Shown one piece after another: positions 21,545-34,131 of a stretch of 64,000 nt of DNA; positions within the stretch are counted from its first letter, which is position 1, and the number at the start of each line of letters is the position of its first letter. A program made the translations under genes and the position numbers. A model generated the notes under the pieces. The model was not told the DNA's origin and made no database searches. It saw only the letters and a list, made by a program, of their open reading frames with translations. Origin of the DNA: Haberlea rhodopensis (lineage: Eukaryota; Streptophyta; Magnoliopsida; Lamiales; Gesneriaceae); assembly GCA_907163345.1 (NCBI GenBank), contig CAJQUN010000032.1:2766424-2830423 (forward strand). Direction: 5' to 3'.

Positions 21545-24500
21545 CAAAGGAGTATCCTCGAATAAGTGCGGTCATTCGTGTCGCATCTTGGCCTCTAACT
21601 CCCAAGTAGATTCTTCTGTGCCATGTCAGCCCCACTGTATTAGCACTAAGGGAATAGTCTTGTTTCTCAGCACTTTCTCTTTTCTATCCAAGACTATGAT
21701 CGGGTGTTCCACATAAGACAAGGAACTGTCTACCTCAATTTCTTCAGCCTGCAAGACGTGAGATGGATCTGGTTCATACTTTCTCAACATGGATACATGA
21801 AAGACATCATGTATCAGCTACAACAGTTGTGGCAAACCTAATCAGTAAGCCACTGCTACAATCTTTTTCACAATCTGATAGGGACCAATATAGCGATTTC
21901 ATAACTTGCATCAGCGCCCAAAACACATCGTCCCACGGAAAGGTGACATTTTCAAGAATACTCTGTCCCCAACTTGGAATTCCAATGGTCTTCTCCTTTT
22001 ATTTTCATAACTGGTCTACCTGTCCTGAGCTGCTTTCATTCTCTTTTGGATTAATTCAATATTTCCTTGCATTTCCTCTACAAACTCAGGTTGGGCCAAC
22101 TGTCTTTCACCAATCTTTTCCAGCATACCGGGGATCGATGCCTCAAATGGTGCCATCCTGATAGTAGTTTGGAAACTATTGTTATAGGAGAATTCGACCA
22201 ATGATAGTGATTCTTGCCAATTACCACAAAAATCCATCACCACTGACCGCAACATATCCTCAAGTGTTTGGATGGTTCTCTCTGTTTGGCCATCTGTCTG
22301 CGGGTGGTAGGCGGTACTCATCGCTAATTTGGTACCCATGGCATTTTGAAAGCTGCTAAAAACTTTGATGTAAATCTTGGATCCCTGTCGGAGACAATGG
22401 AAACTGGTACTCCATGTATCCGAACCACATTGTCCACATACAATCGCGCCATCTTCTTGTATGAGTAGGTACGCTCATACGGTATAAAATGTGCTGACGT
22501 GGATAATCGGACAACCACGACCCATATTGCATCACAACCTCTGTTTGATATGGGCAAATGTGTCACAAAATCCATAGTAATGTGCTCCCAGTTCCACTAC
22601 GACACTTCTAAACTTTGCAGCATACCGCCCGGGTCTCATCTTTTCCGCTTTAACATGTTGACAATTCAAGCATCTTGCCACAAATTCGGCAATATCTTTC
22701 TTCATAGTACATTTTTCGGCTCCTTGGATGAACATTGTGGCGACAACAATGTGCCTCCTGAAATAATGCTTCTTTCAAGTTTGTAAGATTCGGTACTACT
22801 AACATGTCATTCATCTGTAGTCAACCATCAAGGGATACATTGAATCTGGACGGGTGGCAAGCAAAATTTGCCTCTTTTAACTTGTGAATGTATGGATCTG
22901 TCGCTAGAGCCTTTTTTTTTGCCGATATGATCTGTGGCTCAAATTGCATTGCGGAGACGAGTTCTCCATGTGGCTGATAAATCCACCCAGCAGTGCATTG
23001 TTCATCATAATTTTGCCAGACATGGATCGATGCTACTACGGCATCTTGAACCTTTCGGCTCAGATCATCGGCTACCATATTCACCTTCCTTGGTTGGTTT
23101 TGGATCTCACAGTCAAAATCTTTTAGCTAGTTCATCCATCCCCGCTACCTCATGTTCAGCTCTGACTGAGTGAATAAGTATTTCAAGCTCTTATGATTGG
23201 AGTAAATAATGAATTGTTCACCATAGAGGTAGTGCCTCCAAATTTTCAAGGCAAAGACGATGGCTGCTAACTCGAGGTCATGAACAGGGTAATGAGACTC
23301 ATGAGGCTTAAGTTGTCTTGAAGCATAAGCAATGACCTTCCCATGCTGCATAAGAACACATCTCAATCCTCTGGCTGACGCATCGGCACATACCACAATC
23401 CGCCTAAGCCAGATGGTAGAGCTAACACGGGGGCTGTGGTCAATACTTGTTTCAACTCTTGGAAATTATTATCGCATTCGTCTGACCAAATAAAACTCTG
23501 GTTCTTCTTGGTCAACTGTGTGATAGGCCGGGCTATCTGAGAGAAACCCTCAATAAGTCACCTGCAATAGTCGCCCAAACCCATGAAACTCCGGACTTCA
23601 TGCACACTCGTTGGTCTGCGCCAATTGATCACTGCTTCCACTTTACTGGGACCAACAGATATACATTGTGTTGATATCACATGACCCAAGAACATTACTC
23701 TGTCCAGCCAGAATTCACACCTAGATAATTTCGCTACAACTTGGCCTTCCGAAGGGTGTGCAGAACCAATCGCAAGTGCTCCTTGTGGTCCTTCCGGGAT
23801 TTCGAGTACACCAAATATTATCAATGAATAGTACCATGAATTTGTCCATGAAATTTCTGAACACTCTGCTAAATAAGTCCATTAACATTGTTGGCGCATT
23901 AGTCAGACCAAAAGGCATCACCAGGAATTCAAAATGCCCATATTTGGTCCTGAAAAGCTGTTTTTGGAACATCCTATTCCCTGACTCGGAGATGATGGTA
24001 ACCCGAGCGAAGATCGATTTTGAATAAACTGATGTCCCCTGGAGTTGATCGAATAGATCATCGATCTTAGGGAGTGGGTATTTATTCTTCACAGTGACCC
24101 GATTGAGTTGCCTATAGTTGATACACATTCTCATTGTACCATCTTTATTTTTCATGAACAGTACTTGCGCGCCCCACGGTGACATACTTGGGCGTATATT
24201 GCCTTTCTCAAGAAGATCCTGCAACAGTTCTTTCAATTCCTTCAACTCTGCCGGTGCCATTCGATATGGAGTTTTAGAAATTGGTGTTGTATCCGGCATC
24301 AACTCAATACTGAAATCGATCTCTCGCTTGGGCGGAAACCCTGAAATTTCCTCAAGAGATACATCAGCAAAATCTTTCACAACTGGAATGTTAGACAATT
24401 CTGGCCCTTGCTTTGTGGCATCCACTGCATAGATCATGTATCCCTCATTTCCTAAGGATAAAAGTCGAAACATCTCCATATCTACTAATGAGGTCTTCAC

Positions 24501-24830
24501 AAGTGACCATCTGCCATAGAAATTCCATTTTGGACCGTAATGTGGTCGGAACCGAACAATGCCATGGAAACAATCCATCGTAGCTCGGTAGTTTGTCAGA
24601 GTATCCATGTCCATAATGCAATCAAAATCATGCATTGGCAAAAAAATTAAGTTTGTGATCATAATACTATCATCAAACTGTAGCACATAATTCAGTACAA
24701 TACAACTGGCTAGAATGATCCTACCAGCTGGAGTGGATATAGTAGAAGTCTCCTGAAAGAACATAGATTGTAACTCATTCTCATCAACGAAATTGGATGC
24801 AATGAATGAATGAGATGATCCAGTATCAAA
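21545..24830 (-). pseudogene. pol: Gyp-5 pol remnant
   Basis: From high to low coordinate: protease (DTGSSHS-like, near 24810), reverse transcriptase (about 23720-24400, YRMAPAELKEL near 24240, NKYPLPKIDDL near 24060), RNase H (about 23100-23420, CADASARGL and KVIAYASRQLKPHE), integrase (HHCC region near 22690-22735; core blocks VTHLPI near 22560, SDRDPRFTSKF near 22370, AYHPQTDGQTERT near 22270-22320) and a chromodomain-like end near 21560-21760. The catalytic FIDD is read as FIDNI near 23820, losing the second aspartate. At least six changes of frame and several stops separate the pieces. No functional enzyme is expected. Confidence 0.85.
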
Positions 24831-24899
24831 TAATACTCATGAAATGTGACCAAAAATAAGACATGTAGCTGCTATCACTTTACCTGGAGCCTCCCTTGC

Positions 24900-26038
24900 T
24901 TGATCCTCTGTCAATGCATACACTCTAGCCTGCTGTGGTCCAGGAAAAGACTGCGGATTGTTACCCCTGATCTATGGGTAACTCGACTGCTGATGGGATT
25001 AGGTGGGTCGAGTCTGATGGCCTCTTTGAAAACACCCCTAGCATGGGGCCGAGGCTACTGAGACTGTATAAATCCTTGAGCACGAGCTGGGCAAGCTCTA
25101 GCATAATGCCCTATCTGTCCCCAGTTGAAACAAGTCCCTGTCACTGCTTCACATTGATCTTAGGGTGTTTTCATCCATAGTGACCACAAGACTTGATAAA
25201 TGGTGCTCCCATAAAACCCATGGAACCACTGGAGTTGGACGAACTGTACTGATAACTTTTAAATTTCTTGCCCTTGGGCTTAAACCTTTGTTGCTTTGAA
25301 ATTGTTGGGGCCTTTGTTGTTGATGCTGATGCGGCGGGGTTTGCTGGTAGGCTGCAACACCTAAGATAACTGTGGGGCAAACAAGGTACCCACCCTCAGC
25401 AATCCATCTTCGGCCATCTTGGCTCTCTCAAAAGCCTCAGTGAATGTAGTGGCATCTCTGGAGACAACAAAAGTGTAGATGGACGGATGCAAGCCATTTG
25501 TGAATCAGGTAGACCTCACCATGGAATTTGCAGCTACATAAGGGACATAACTCAAAGTGCAAAAAATCGGGATGCATATTCAGCAACAGTCATACTTCAT
25601 CACACTAGATTATTGAATTCGACTTCCTTAGCAATGTAGTAGGACAGATGGTAGTATTGCTCCAAGAATTGGGTTTTGAAAGTCCGAAGTGACGGTTATT
25701 CCTGACTCGCGCAATCCCGTTATGACTGCTTCCCACCATAGCCGAGCTCTGTCCTTCAGCTGAAAAACCGCTAGCTTCAATCTCACGGTAGGCGTATAGC
25801 CGATTAGATCGAATAGATACTCGATCTCTCGAATCCATGACTTGGCTCTTTCCCAGTATCTGTACCATGGAATTTTGGTGGTCGCATATTCCATGAAACG
25901 CGACACGACTTCTCTCATATCTAACTTCTCAACTTGTTGTACCAATTCTTCTATATTATCATCATGGCTTGAGTTCTGCTCCAACGCAGCTTCTTGCACA
26001 ACTCCCTGGCCTTTCCGTCCTCGATTTACAGGTGCCAT
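24900..26038 (-). pseudogene. gag: Gyp-5 gag remnant
   Basis: The ATG at 26038 opens MAPVNRGRKGQG, followed by a gag domain with WYRYWERAKSWIREIE near 25850 and LKDRARLWWEAV near 25740. The frame breaks near 25650. Downstream pieces in other frames include degraded zinc-knuckle codons near 25110-25190 and a proline/glutamine-rich segment near 25270-25370. Relatives have one continuous gag of about 320 residues or more here. Confidence 0.78.
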
Positions 26039-26205
26039 TCTATAAGAGTTATAGGTTAGTCCCGAAAAGAAAGGTACAGTTCCTTAAATATCGTCAGGTT
26101 ATACTCAATCGACTTCGTAAGGGCTTACAAATATCATTCTATGGTAGAAACATTTAATCATGCCTGAATTTCAAATTTATAAGGATAACACAAAACATAG
26201 CAGGC
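26039..26205 (-). other. Gyp-5 leader, part 1 (continues at 48680)
   Basis: Noncoding leader upstream of the gag ATG, cut by Tek-3 at 26206. It continues at 48680-48775 and reaches the primer site at 48776. Confidence 0.7.
26201..26205. repeat. Target-site duplication caggc of Tek-3 (partner 48675-48679)
   Basis: caggc lies on both sides of Tek-3, 22.5 kb apart. Confidence 0.93.
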
Positions 26206-26708
26206 TGTAAGGACCCTAGTTCCTTAAGTGCGGATTAAATAGAGCTAACATACATCTAACAGAGTATAAAGTTCGTGTTGATGCCTTGAGCTGTTAAGAT
26301 TACAGTGCCAAAATGAAATTCCAAAAAGGATTAATTACATTCCCAACCAATTGAATGTTAATCATATAGCTTTACACTACTCCTAGAGTAGAGACTACAC
26401 AAAAGAATCATGTCTGCTATACCAAAAGCACTCCTCACAAGCTCACCGTATCAACCCGCCTTAGCCCTTCCGCCCAAAATGTACCTACAGGAACAACCCC
26501 AAAACCATGAGCATGTAACAAACCATATTCACAATAATATGATTGTAATTTAGAAATGCATAAACAGTAAATATGTATCTCTTCCTGTATTTAATACATT
26601 TAAATGCTCCCTTTGGTTGTCCCTGTACCACAATCATAATCAATAGATTATAATACCAATAATGTATGTCATGACATGCATCCATTCCATGTATACCAAT
26701 GGCCATTC

Positions 26709-26945
26709 CCAGTCTTATTATATCAGTGGCATAATACCCCTCGCGTTTACATGACAGAGGCATTAATACCCCTTGCTTAGACATATTAGCGGCATAATAT
26801 CCCTCGTAATTGTAATATGACATCGGAATTATCCTTCGCTTCGACATATTTGCGGCAAATATTCTTCATCGCTATAATATGACAACGGCAAGTATTCTAT
26901 CATCGCTTCGACATGAAGGCGACAAGTATTCTTCATCACTGGAAT
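26709..26945. repeat. AGCG/CGCT stem-loop array, Tek-3 3' LTR
   Basis: Degenerate alternating words (CCTCGC, GCGGCA, TTCGCT, GCGGCAA, ATCGCT) correspond to the AGCGA/CCGCT array of Tek-4 on the opposite strand. The partner array is at about 41813-42030. Confidence 0.6.
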
Positions 26946-27132
26946 ATAACCTCGACTCACAATCACATGCACCAATGCATCCAATATACACATGCAACCA
27001 TAATGCATATACAACCCATGTATGTAACCATGATGCATAACCAAGACCATGTATGCAACCATAATGCATAACTAAATCCATATATGCAACCATAATGCAT
27101 AACCAATTCAATGCGTAAAAATACGGTTTACC

Positions 27133-27543
27133 GTCTAAGACCTCAAAGAATAGGGTCACTTTGTTCATACTTTAAGACCCTTTCACCCTCCAAAATACAT
27201 AAAATACAGCTTTTGACCTAACGTCGATTTATAATATGTATATTACCACATTCAATTTCTAGGTGGCTCTTTTTATTTCTGGATTTGTCATTTATGACTT
27301 GGAACCGGACCACTTTCACTATGGTACCTTTTTTTAACGAAAATGCACTTCAGTGGGCCCAAAACCTATTACCAGAAAATAGGTGTATTAGTCTAAGACC
27401 TCAAAGAATAGGGTCACTTTGTTCATACTTTAAGACCCTTTCACCCTCCAAAATACATAAAATACAGCTTTTGACCTAACGTCGATTTATAATATGTATA
27501 TTACCACATTCAATTCCTAGGTGGCTCCTTTTATTTCTGGATT
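27133..27543. repeat. Two 153-bp direct repeats flanking a 105-bp spacer, inserted in the Tek-3 3' LTR
   Basis: 27133-27285 and 27391-27543 both run from GTCTAAGACCTC to TTTCTGGATT with only a few differences. The other LTR has instead a short segment containing CCGATGCCCGTACG at this place. The ends are not TG...CA and I see no TSD, primer site or polypurine tract, so it is not a clear miniature LTR element. Confidence 0.8.
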
Positions 27544-28106
27544 CACACTACGTACCTTAGTTCCAAAATGGAGATGTCGAAGGACTTTATCTCCTTGGCT
27601 GTGTTGCCACCTGGGATGGTTCACTTCTAGGCTTCAAATCTCACCAAGAAATCAAGCAACCAAGATTTTTGAGAAATGACCTCTCTTCCTTCCTTGTTTC
27701 AAACGTGAGTGTGGTTTTTGGGGATAGGGTTGGGGAAAGTTGTATGATAAGGAGTGATGGGAGAGTGAAAAGAAAGGGTAGTGGTTAAAAAGGATATAAT
27801 TAACATGTCCCGGCATGTAGCATGATGCATAAAATATCCCAACACGATATTTTAAAAGCATTTTTCCAAAAATGCACCAAACCTCAATTAAATACATGCT
27901 TTGCCAAATAATCACAATTAAACCATGTTAACACCCAATTTCCCGACATGCATAACAAGCACCCTGAAATGCCTTACCAGGTTACGTTCACCATGTGACT
28001 AAGCATTTCCCATGTTAATTAATTCAACGCAAAATTAAATGACACCATAATAATTGCATAACATAATTAATGCCCAAATGCATATAATTATTTCAGAGAT
28101 ATCACA

Positions 28107-28122
28107 ATACTACCCTACTTAT
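28107..28122 (-). promoter_or_regulatory. Tek-3 polypurine tract
   Basis: The minus strand reads ATAAGTAGGGTAGTAT, next to the 3' LTR, matching the place of GTAGGGGAGTAA in Tek-4; interrupted by pyrimidines. Confidence 0.7.
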
Positions 28123-28194
28123 AAGATTTCGCCCTCAAAATCGCATGCACTTACCAATCCGAAACTAAACATAAATCACATACCAGAAAATAGT

Positions 28195-31100
28195 TCCGGG
28201 TAGTGTTGCACCATATTCCTCTCCGTCTCCCACATGGCCTCCTAAACACCCCTACGATCCCACTGAACCTTGACCATCGGTATCACCTTGTTCCAAAGTC
28301 TACGATCAGCTCTATCCAGAATCATGACTGGTCGCTCCACATAAGACATATCAGAATCTAACTGTACTTCAGAAGGCTGCAACACATGTGACGGATCGGC
28401 TCATACTTCCTCAACATAGATACATGGAACACGTCATGAATACCAGACAATGACGATGGCAAACCCAAACGGTAAGCCAAGGTATCAATGCGCTGTAAGA
28501 TCTCAAACGGTCCCACATACCTCGGAGACAATTTCCCACGCATACCAAACCGCACCACACCTCTGAAAGGTGAGATCTTTAAAAAGACCTTGTCCCCCAA
28601 TTGGAATTCCAACGGTCTCCACCGTTTATTTGCATAGGCTGGATGTCTATCCTGGGCTGCCTTCATCTTATGTCGGATAACCTTTATCTTATCCTCCATC
28701 TCCGAATCAATTCGGGTCCTCCCACTGATTTACTAGCCAAATCATCCCAGTATAATGGCGACCTACAACGCCGACCACATAGAGCCTCAAATGGAGCCAT
28801 CTGAATACTTTCCTGATAGCTATTGTTGTATGAGAACTCTACCAAGGCCAATGAATCTCGCCAAGAAGTATCAAACTCTAATACACAAGCCCGTAGCATG
28901 TCCTCGAGTGTCTGTATAGTATGCTTAGTCTGACCATCCGTTTGGGGATGATATGCCGTGCTCAATCTCACTTCAGTACCCAAAGCTGACTGGAGACATC
29001 CCCAAAAATGAGATGTAAACCGCAGATCTCTATCAGATACAATAGACACTGGAATCCCGTGTAGTCTCCCTATATCCCGGACATACAGCTGAGCCATCCT
29101 CAAGTATGTGTACGTCATACTGTAGGGATTGAAGTGAGCTACCTTCATCAACCTATCAACGATCACCCAAATGGCATCACAACCAGAAGTTGTCCTCGGC
29201 AAGTGGGTCACAAAGTCCATAGATATGTACTCCCACTTCCATTCTGGTATCTCTAAGCTCCTTAGCTCGCCACCAGGTCTTTGCCTCTCTGCCTTAACCT
29301 GCTGGCAGATTAAACACCTCTTGACAAAAGCGATCACATCACGCTTCATCCGTTTCCACCAAAATTGATCACAAAGATCCTTATACATTTTCCTCCCGCC
29401 TGGGTGGACACTAAATCGGCTACTATGAGCCCGCTGTAATATCCCTCTACGCAACTCCGGCATACCCGGGACTACCCAAAGGTTACCGAGCCTCAAAGAA
29501 CCATCCCCAGCCACTCTGAATTTTGATGGCTGTCCCTGAAGTACCAATGATGACCATCTCTGAATCTCATCATCCATATTATGGGCTCTACTGATATTCT
29601 CATAAATGTCCGGCTCTGCCAATAAAGTCGATACCCGCACCGGCGATACATCCACATCAAAATCATAGCCCAGATGGCAATAAGAAGTCATCATAGCCGA
29701 TAGGTGTATGGCGTCCTCCACAGTACTCTTTACCTTTCGACTCAAGGCATCTGCCGTCAAGTTCGTCATCCCATGATGGCACTCTATTTCACAGTCGTAG
29801 TCCTTGAGTAAGTCCATCCACCTTCTCTGTCGCATATTTAGCTCCGCCTGAGTAAACAAGAACTTCAGGCTCTTATGATCCGTATAAATGGTAAACGACA
29901 TACCATACAAGTAATGCCTCCAAAGTCTCAAGCCAAAATTAATAGCCGCCAACTCCAAGTCATGGACTGGATATCTAGTCTCACACGGCTTCAGCTGTCT
30001 CGATGCATAAGCTACCACATGCTTATCTTGCATCAGTACACATCATAAGCCCTGTAGCGATGCACCTCTGTATAGAATGAATCTTTTGTTCTCCGTAGGG
30101 ATTACCAACACAGGCGTTGTAGTTAACCGGCGCTTTAACTCTTGGAAGCTTTGCTCACAAGCCTCCGGCCAATAGAATGGTACTCCCTTTTGAGGCAACT
30201 GAGTCAATGGCTTAGAATCTTAGAAAATCCTTCGACGAAGCGTCGATAATATCCTGCCAAACCAAGAAAGGTCCGTATCTTGGGTACAGAAGTGGATGCA
30301 GACCACTCCATCACAGACTCTACCTTCCTGGGATCCACCGATATCCCACTTCTATAAATAACATGTCCCAGAAACACCACACTGCTCAACCAGAACTCAC
30401 ACTTGCTGAGCTTGGCAAACAACTCGTTACCTCTGAGGATCTGGAGCACCGTCCGTAAGTGTCTCACATGCTCTTCCTCGCTTCGAGAGTAGATAAGTAT
30501 GTCGTCAATAAATACTATGACGAACTGGTCAAGATATGGTTGGAACACTCGGTTCATCAAACTCATAAAGATAGCCGGGGCGTTCGTCACACCGAACGGC
30601 ATAACTAGGAACTCGGAGTGCCCATACCGAGTCCAAAATGCTGTCTTCTGTACATCCTCCTCTCTGACCCGAATCTGGTGCTAACCTGACCTTAAGTAAA
30701 TCTTACTATACAGCTTAGTACCCTGCAACTAATCAAATAAATCGTCAATCCTTGGGAGAGGATACTTGTTCTTCACCATTGCCTTATTTAGTTGCCGGTA
30801 GTCGATGCACAAACGCATCGAGCCATCCCTCTTCTTTACAAAAAGAACCGATGCGCCCCAAGGCAATACGCTAGGGCGTATATATCCCTTGTCAAGGAGT
30901 TCCTGTAACTGCACCTTCAATTCTTTTAACTCCGCCAGTGCCATCCTATAAGGAGCACGAAATATAGCGGACGTTCCCGGTAATAACTCAATCCCAAACT
31001 TGACTTCTCTAGTCGGTGGGAATCCTGGGATTTCCTCCGGAAACACATCAGCAAACTCTGTTTCTACGGGTACATCCTCCATCCTCAACTCTTTATTCTT

Positions 31101-31560
31101 TCCCATCGTGTCCACATCATAGATAAGATAGCCCATGTGTCCACGTTGTAATAATCGGGACACTTTGACCGTCTATATCAACGAAATCTTCGCACGAGAA
31201 CCGTTCCCATAGAAAGTCCACTGAATTCCCATATCAGATCTGAACCGAACCGTCCTCTGTCGACAATCCACTACTGCCTGATATCTGTTCAGTATGTCGA
31301 TGCCCACAATGCAATCAAAGTCTGACATACCCAACACAATCAAATCTGTCTTCAACTCATTGCCCTCAAAATAAATGAGGCAGTCCCAAGAAACTGATCA
31401 GCAACAACATTCCTTCCGGTGGGTGTCGAGACCAAAAGAGGTGTGGGTAACGGAGACGTGCACATATGATGTCTCTCCACAAAGTCCGCAGACACAAAGG
31501 AGTGCGAAGCACCTGTGTCTATCAAAATAAAGGCAGAATATGTAAATAAAAGGCACGTAC
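28195..31560 (-). pseudogene. pol: Tek-3 pol remnant (protease to chromodomain)
   Basis: Protease DTGASHSFVSADF lies near 31490-31530. A frameshift near 31380 follows, and another break near 31165. The start of reverse transcriptase is at 30729-31163 (FVKKRDGSMRLCIDYRQLNKA). The next stretch near 30620-30720 is disrupted by a stop and shift. MPFGVTNAP to FIDDILIYS at about 30480-30602 keeps the catalytic aspartates. RNase H and integrase occupy 28684-30033 in one frame (TDHKSLKFL near 29870, CLICQQVKAER near 29310, SDRDLRFTSHF near 29020, AYHPQTDGQT near 28930). A shift near 28690 leads to the integrase C-terminal part (28358-28699). The chromodomain has a stop near 28242. SDRDLRF for SDRDPRF is a substitution beside the catalytic core. 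Confidence 0.88.
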
Positions 31561-31599
31561 CAGCTATCACCTCCTCTAGAGCTGCATCGGCCTGCTCCC

Positions 31600-32286
31600 T
31601 AGTCAGTGCATAAACCTGTCTCTGAGGTGGCCCCATCGCCTGACCTCCCATCTGTCGAGGCACCACAGGTTGCCACTGCAGTACTGGCCCGACTTGCCAC
31701 ATCTATAGCAGGCAGAACAATCATGCATCAAATGCGGCCCTCCATAGAAGTGACACTTTACTTCTCCAACTCTACTTGATTGAGTTGGTCCTCCAAAGGT
31801 GGATGCACCACCCCTCCGATCCCCTTGCTTCCGGCTATCCGGCCGCTTCCCACTAAATCGGGAAGAGAAAGAAGTCACACGTGATTTAAAAGATCCTCCC
31901 GGGGGCCTCAGATTATCAGATGGAGATCTTTGCAATGGAACTTGTGGGGGCACAGCATCAGTATAAGCACCCACTCCTATCTCTGCCAGTTCCGATCTAG
32001 TAAGAGCATCATCAAAAGACGTGGGGTTGTTGGAAATAACCCGGTCAAAAAGTTCCGGTCGCAATCCCTTCAAGATATGCCTCATTTTAGCATGCCCATT
32101 TGTAGCGATATGAGGGTCATACCTCAAAAGTGAAGAATAATGCATGGCATAGTCCGATAAAGTCATGCTTCCTTGCTTCAGATTAGTGAACTCATCCTCT
32201 TTCATCTGCCTAGCAGCAGTAGAAAAGTACCGGTTCAGAAACCGGGTCCTGAAGAGAGTCCAGTCTATCAACATGCCCTGAGCCCT
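31600..32286 (-). pseudogene. gag: Tek-3 gag, C-terminal part
   Basis: It reads WTLFRTRFLNRYFSTAARQ from the Tek-2 junction, then YDPHIATNGHAKMRHILKGL, LRPELFDRV, and a basic proline/serine-rich linker. The zinc-knuckle region reads CHFYGGPH and CYRCGKSGQYC near 31690-31750; the second cysteine of the first knuckle is lost (CHFC in Tek-4) and the canonical knuckle is truncated by a shift. The N-terminal part is at 40723-41069. Confidence 0.82.
32282..32286. repeat. Target-site duplication gccct of Tek-2 (partner 40723-40727)
   Basis: gccct on both sides of Tek-2, inside the Tek-3 gag. Confidence 0.93.
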
Positions 32287-32955
32287 TGTGATGCCCCGAA
32301 ATTAATTATATGCAATTTGGGCATTGATGATGGTTATGTGATTATTTATCATGGTAATTGATTATGTGATGGGTAATGAAGTGTTAACATAATTTAATTG
32401 TATTGACTGTCAATTATGAGGAAAGCATGATTTAGTGGAAGTTTAATGCATTTTTTTGAAAATGCTTTTAAAATACCATATTGGGGTATTTTATACATCA
32501 TGTTAATTAATGGGTACAAGTTTAATTAAATTAACCCATATACCCCCCACTATACCTTTTCCCTTCACTTTACCAATCACTCCTAAAATCCCCAAATCAT
32601 TTCCACAACCCTAACCTCACCCCATTTTCGAAATTCTTCAAAGGAGGAAGAAGGAAGCTCCACAAAACCTTTGTTTTTAAGATCTCTGTTAAGATTTGGA
32701 GTCTTCAAGAGGTATGGAACCCTTCCTAAAGTTTTTATGATGTTTGGTTTTGAAATGGGGTGATTTTGAAGTGATTTATGTGGGTTTGTTTTGGGTATGT
32801 GTTGTATGTTGTTGGGGTATGATTTTTGAAGTGTTTTATGTGGGTTTTAGTGAGTTTTGATGATGTTGATGTTGTAGGAAAGTTTGGGTTTGAAAGGTAT
32901 AAGTTGGAGCTTGAAAAATGCTAAGGAATGGCAAAAAATCGCGCACCAGCAGTTG

Positions 32956-33029
32956 GCGATCGGTCGCCCTGTATGAGGCGATCGATCGCCGAAGGCCGGT
33001 AGCAAAAATCGCTACAGGCGATCGATCGC
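32956..33029. repeat. Palindrome array remnant, Tek-2 5' LTR
   Basis: Sites start at 32956 (GCGATCGGTCGC, one change), 32978 and 33018: one full pair with 22-bp offset and half of the second pair. The rest was deleted. Confidence 0.85.
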
Positions 33030-33184
33030 CATATGGTTGTGTAAAACCATCCCAGGTGCCAACAACATCGAGGAGATAAAGTTCTCCAACTTCTCCACTT
33101 TTGGGAGTTAAGGTACGTAAGAAGCGTACGGGCATCGGACGGTAACACATTCCTATACTATGACTATGCAATGATTGCATAAGT

Positions 33185-33410
33185 ATTTATGATGTTTATG
33201 ATGATGATTATGATAAGTAAGTTTATGATGATGATGTTATGATAAATGAAGATGATATGACGTTTACGATGACGTTTATGATAAGATGATGATGTCTATA
33301 AGATGATGATGCTTATGAGATGATGATGCTTATAAGATGATGATGTTTACAAGATGATGATGTTTATAAGATGACGATGTTTATGATATGATGATGATGA
33401 TGTATGTTTA
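33185..33410. repeat. GATGAT-rich simple repeat, Tek-2 5' LTR
   Basis: Imperfect (GAT)n mixed with TTATGA/TTATAA words. The partner tract is at about 39740-39965, and a shorter version lies in Tek-1 at 5108-5185 and 11820-11900. Confidence 0.8.
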
Positions 33411-34119
33411 ACAATGTTATTAAGAATGGTTGAATATCCGGTGGTTGTTATGGGCAAGCGATGAAGGTGCTTGCCGCTCACATAACTAGCGAGGAGAAAC
33501 ATCCGCTATCAAGGCGTAGCGAGGGGTATCACAATTCTGCTTTATGTCGAGCGAATGGGCCAATTGTGCCGCTGTCATAATAGAACCAGGACAGTCCCAT
33601 TTCTAATTAACATTGTTGATTATGAGCATATAAGTGAAGTATGATTTTAATCGTTTATGTCAAGAACTAATGATTACATGCATGACTATGAAATAGGGAC
33701 AACCAAAGAGGGTTAATGCGATTGACCAGGAAGTATATGTTACCAATTACTTTCATGCATTTATTTATATGCCATTACCTTATGATGTTAAGTAACGATG
33801 TACATGCTCATGATGGGTTGTCCTGTAGGTACACTTTTGGACCAAAGGGCTAAGGGTCGGGTTGAGGCAGTGAGCTAAAAGGAGCGTGAAAGAAGATAGG
33901 ACACAAAATTTTTGGATTGTCTCTACTCTAGGAGTAGTATAATTCTATCGCCTTAACATTCATTATTGAGAATGTAATTAATTAAGTTTTGAAATTTCAT
34001 TTTTGGCCTGTAATCTTATTAGCTCAGAACTACAACCGGAACCTTAAGATGTCATTAATGCATGTTTAGTCCATAATACGTGATTAAGATGATGTTAAGG
34101 TAGGAAGACCCTACATTAG

Positions 34120-34131
34120 TGGTATCAGAGC
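34120..34131 (+). promoter_or_regulatory. Tek-2 primer-binding site (initiator tRNA-Met type)
   Basis: TGGTATCAGAGC, four bases after the 5' LTR. Confidence 0.92.

Larger units (their letters stand above)
26206..28106 (-). repeat. Tek-3 3' LTR with an internal 411-bp replacement
   Basis: The LTR is 1901 bp against about 1524 bp for the 5' LTR once TRGAG-2 is removed. Most of the surplus is 27133-27543, absent from the partner and from Tek-4. The AGCG/CGCT stem-loop array is at about 26709-26945 and the palindrome CTACTCCTAGAGTAG at about 26373-26395. The CGATCGATCG array of Tek-4 is missing here. Confidence 0.88.
32287..34115 (+). repeat. Tek-2 5' LTR (internally deleted)
   Basis: Compared with 38701-40722 it jumps from GATCGATCGCCATAT (about 33032) straight to GGTTGTGTA, with the bases tat shared at both edges of the deleted segment. 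It also has one fewer AGCG/CGCT unit near 33500. A long GATGAT-rich tract fills 33185-33410. Confidence 0.9.

Noticed and set aside
21763..22161. 132-codon plus-strand open frame
   Set aside because: Antisense shadow of the Gyp-5 integrase/chromodomain remnant on the minus strand.
27133..27543. Miniature LTR retrotransposon (TRIM)
   Set aside because: Repeat lengths fit, but the termini are not TG...CA, no 5-bp duplication is seen, and neither primer site nor polypurine tract is present. Kept as a finding, not called as an element.
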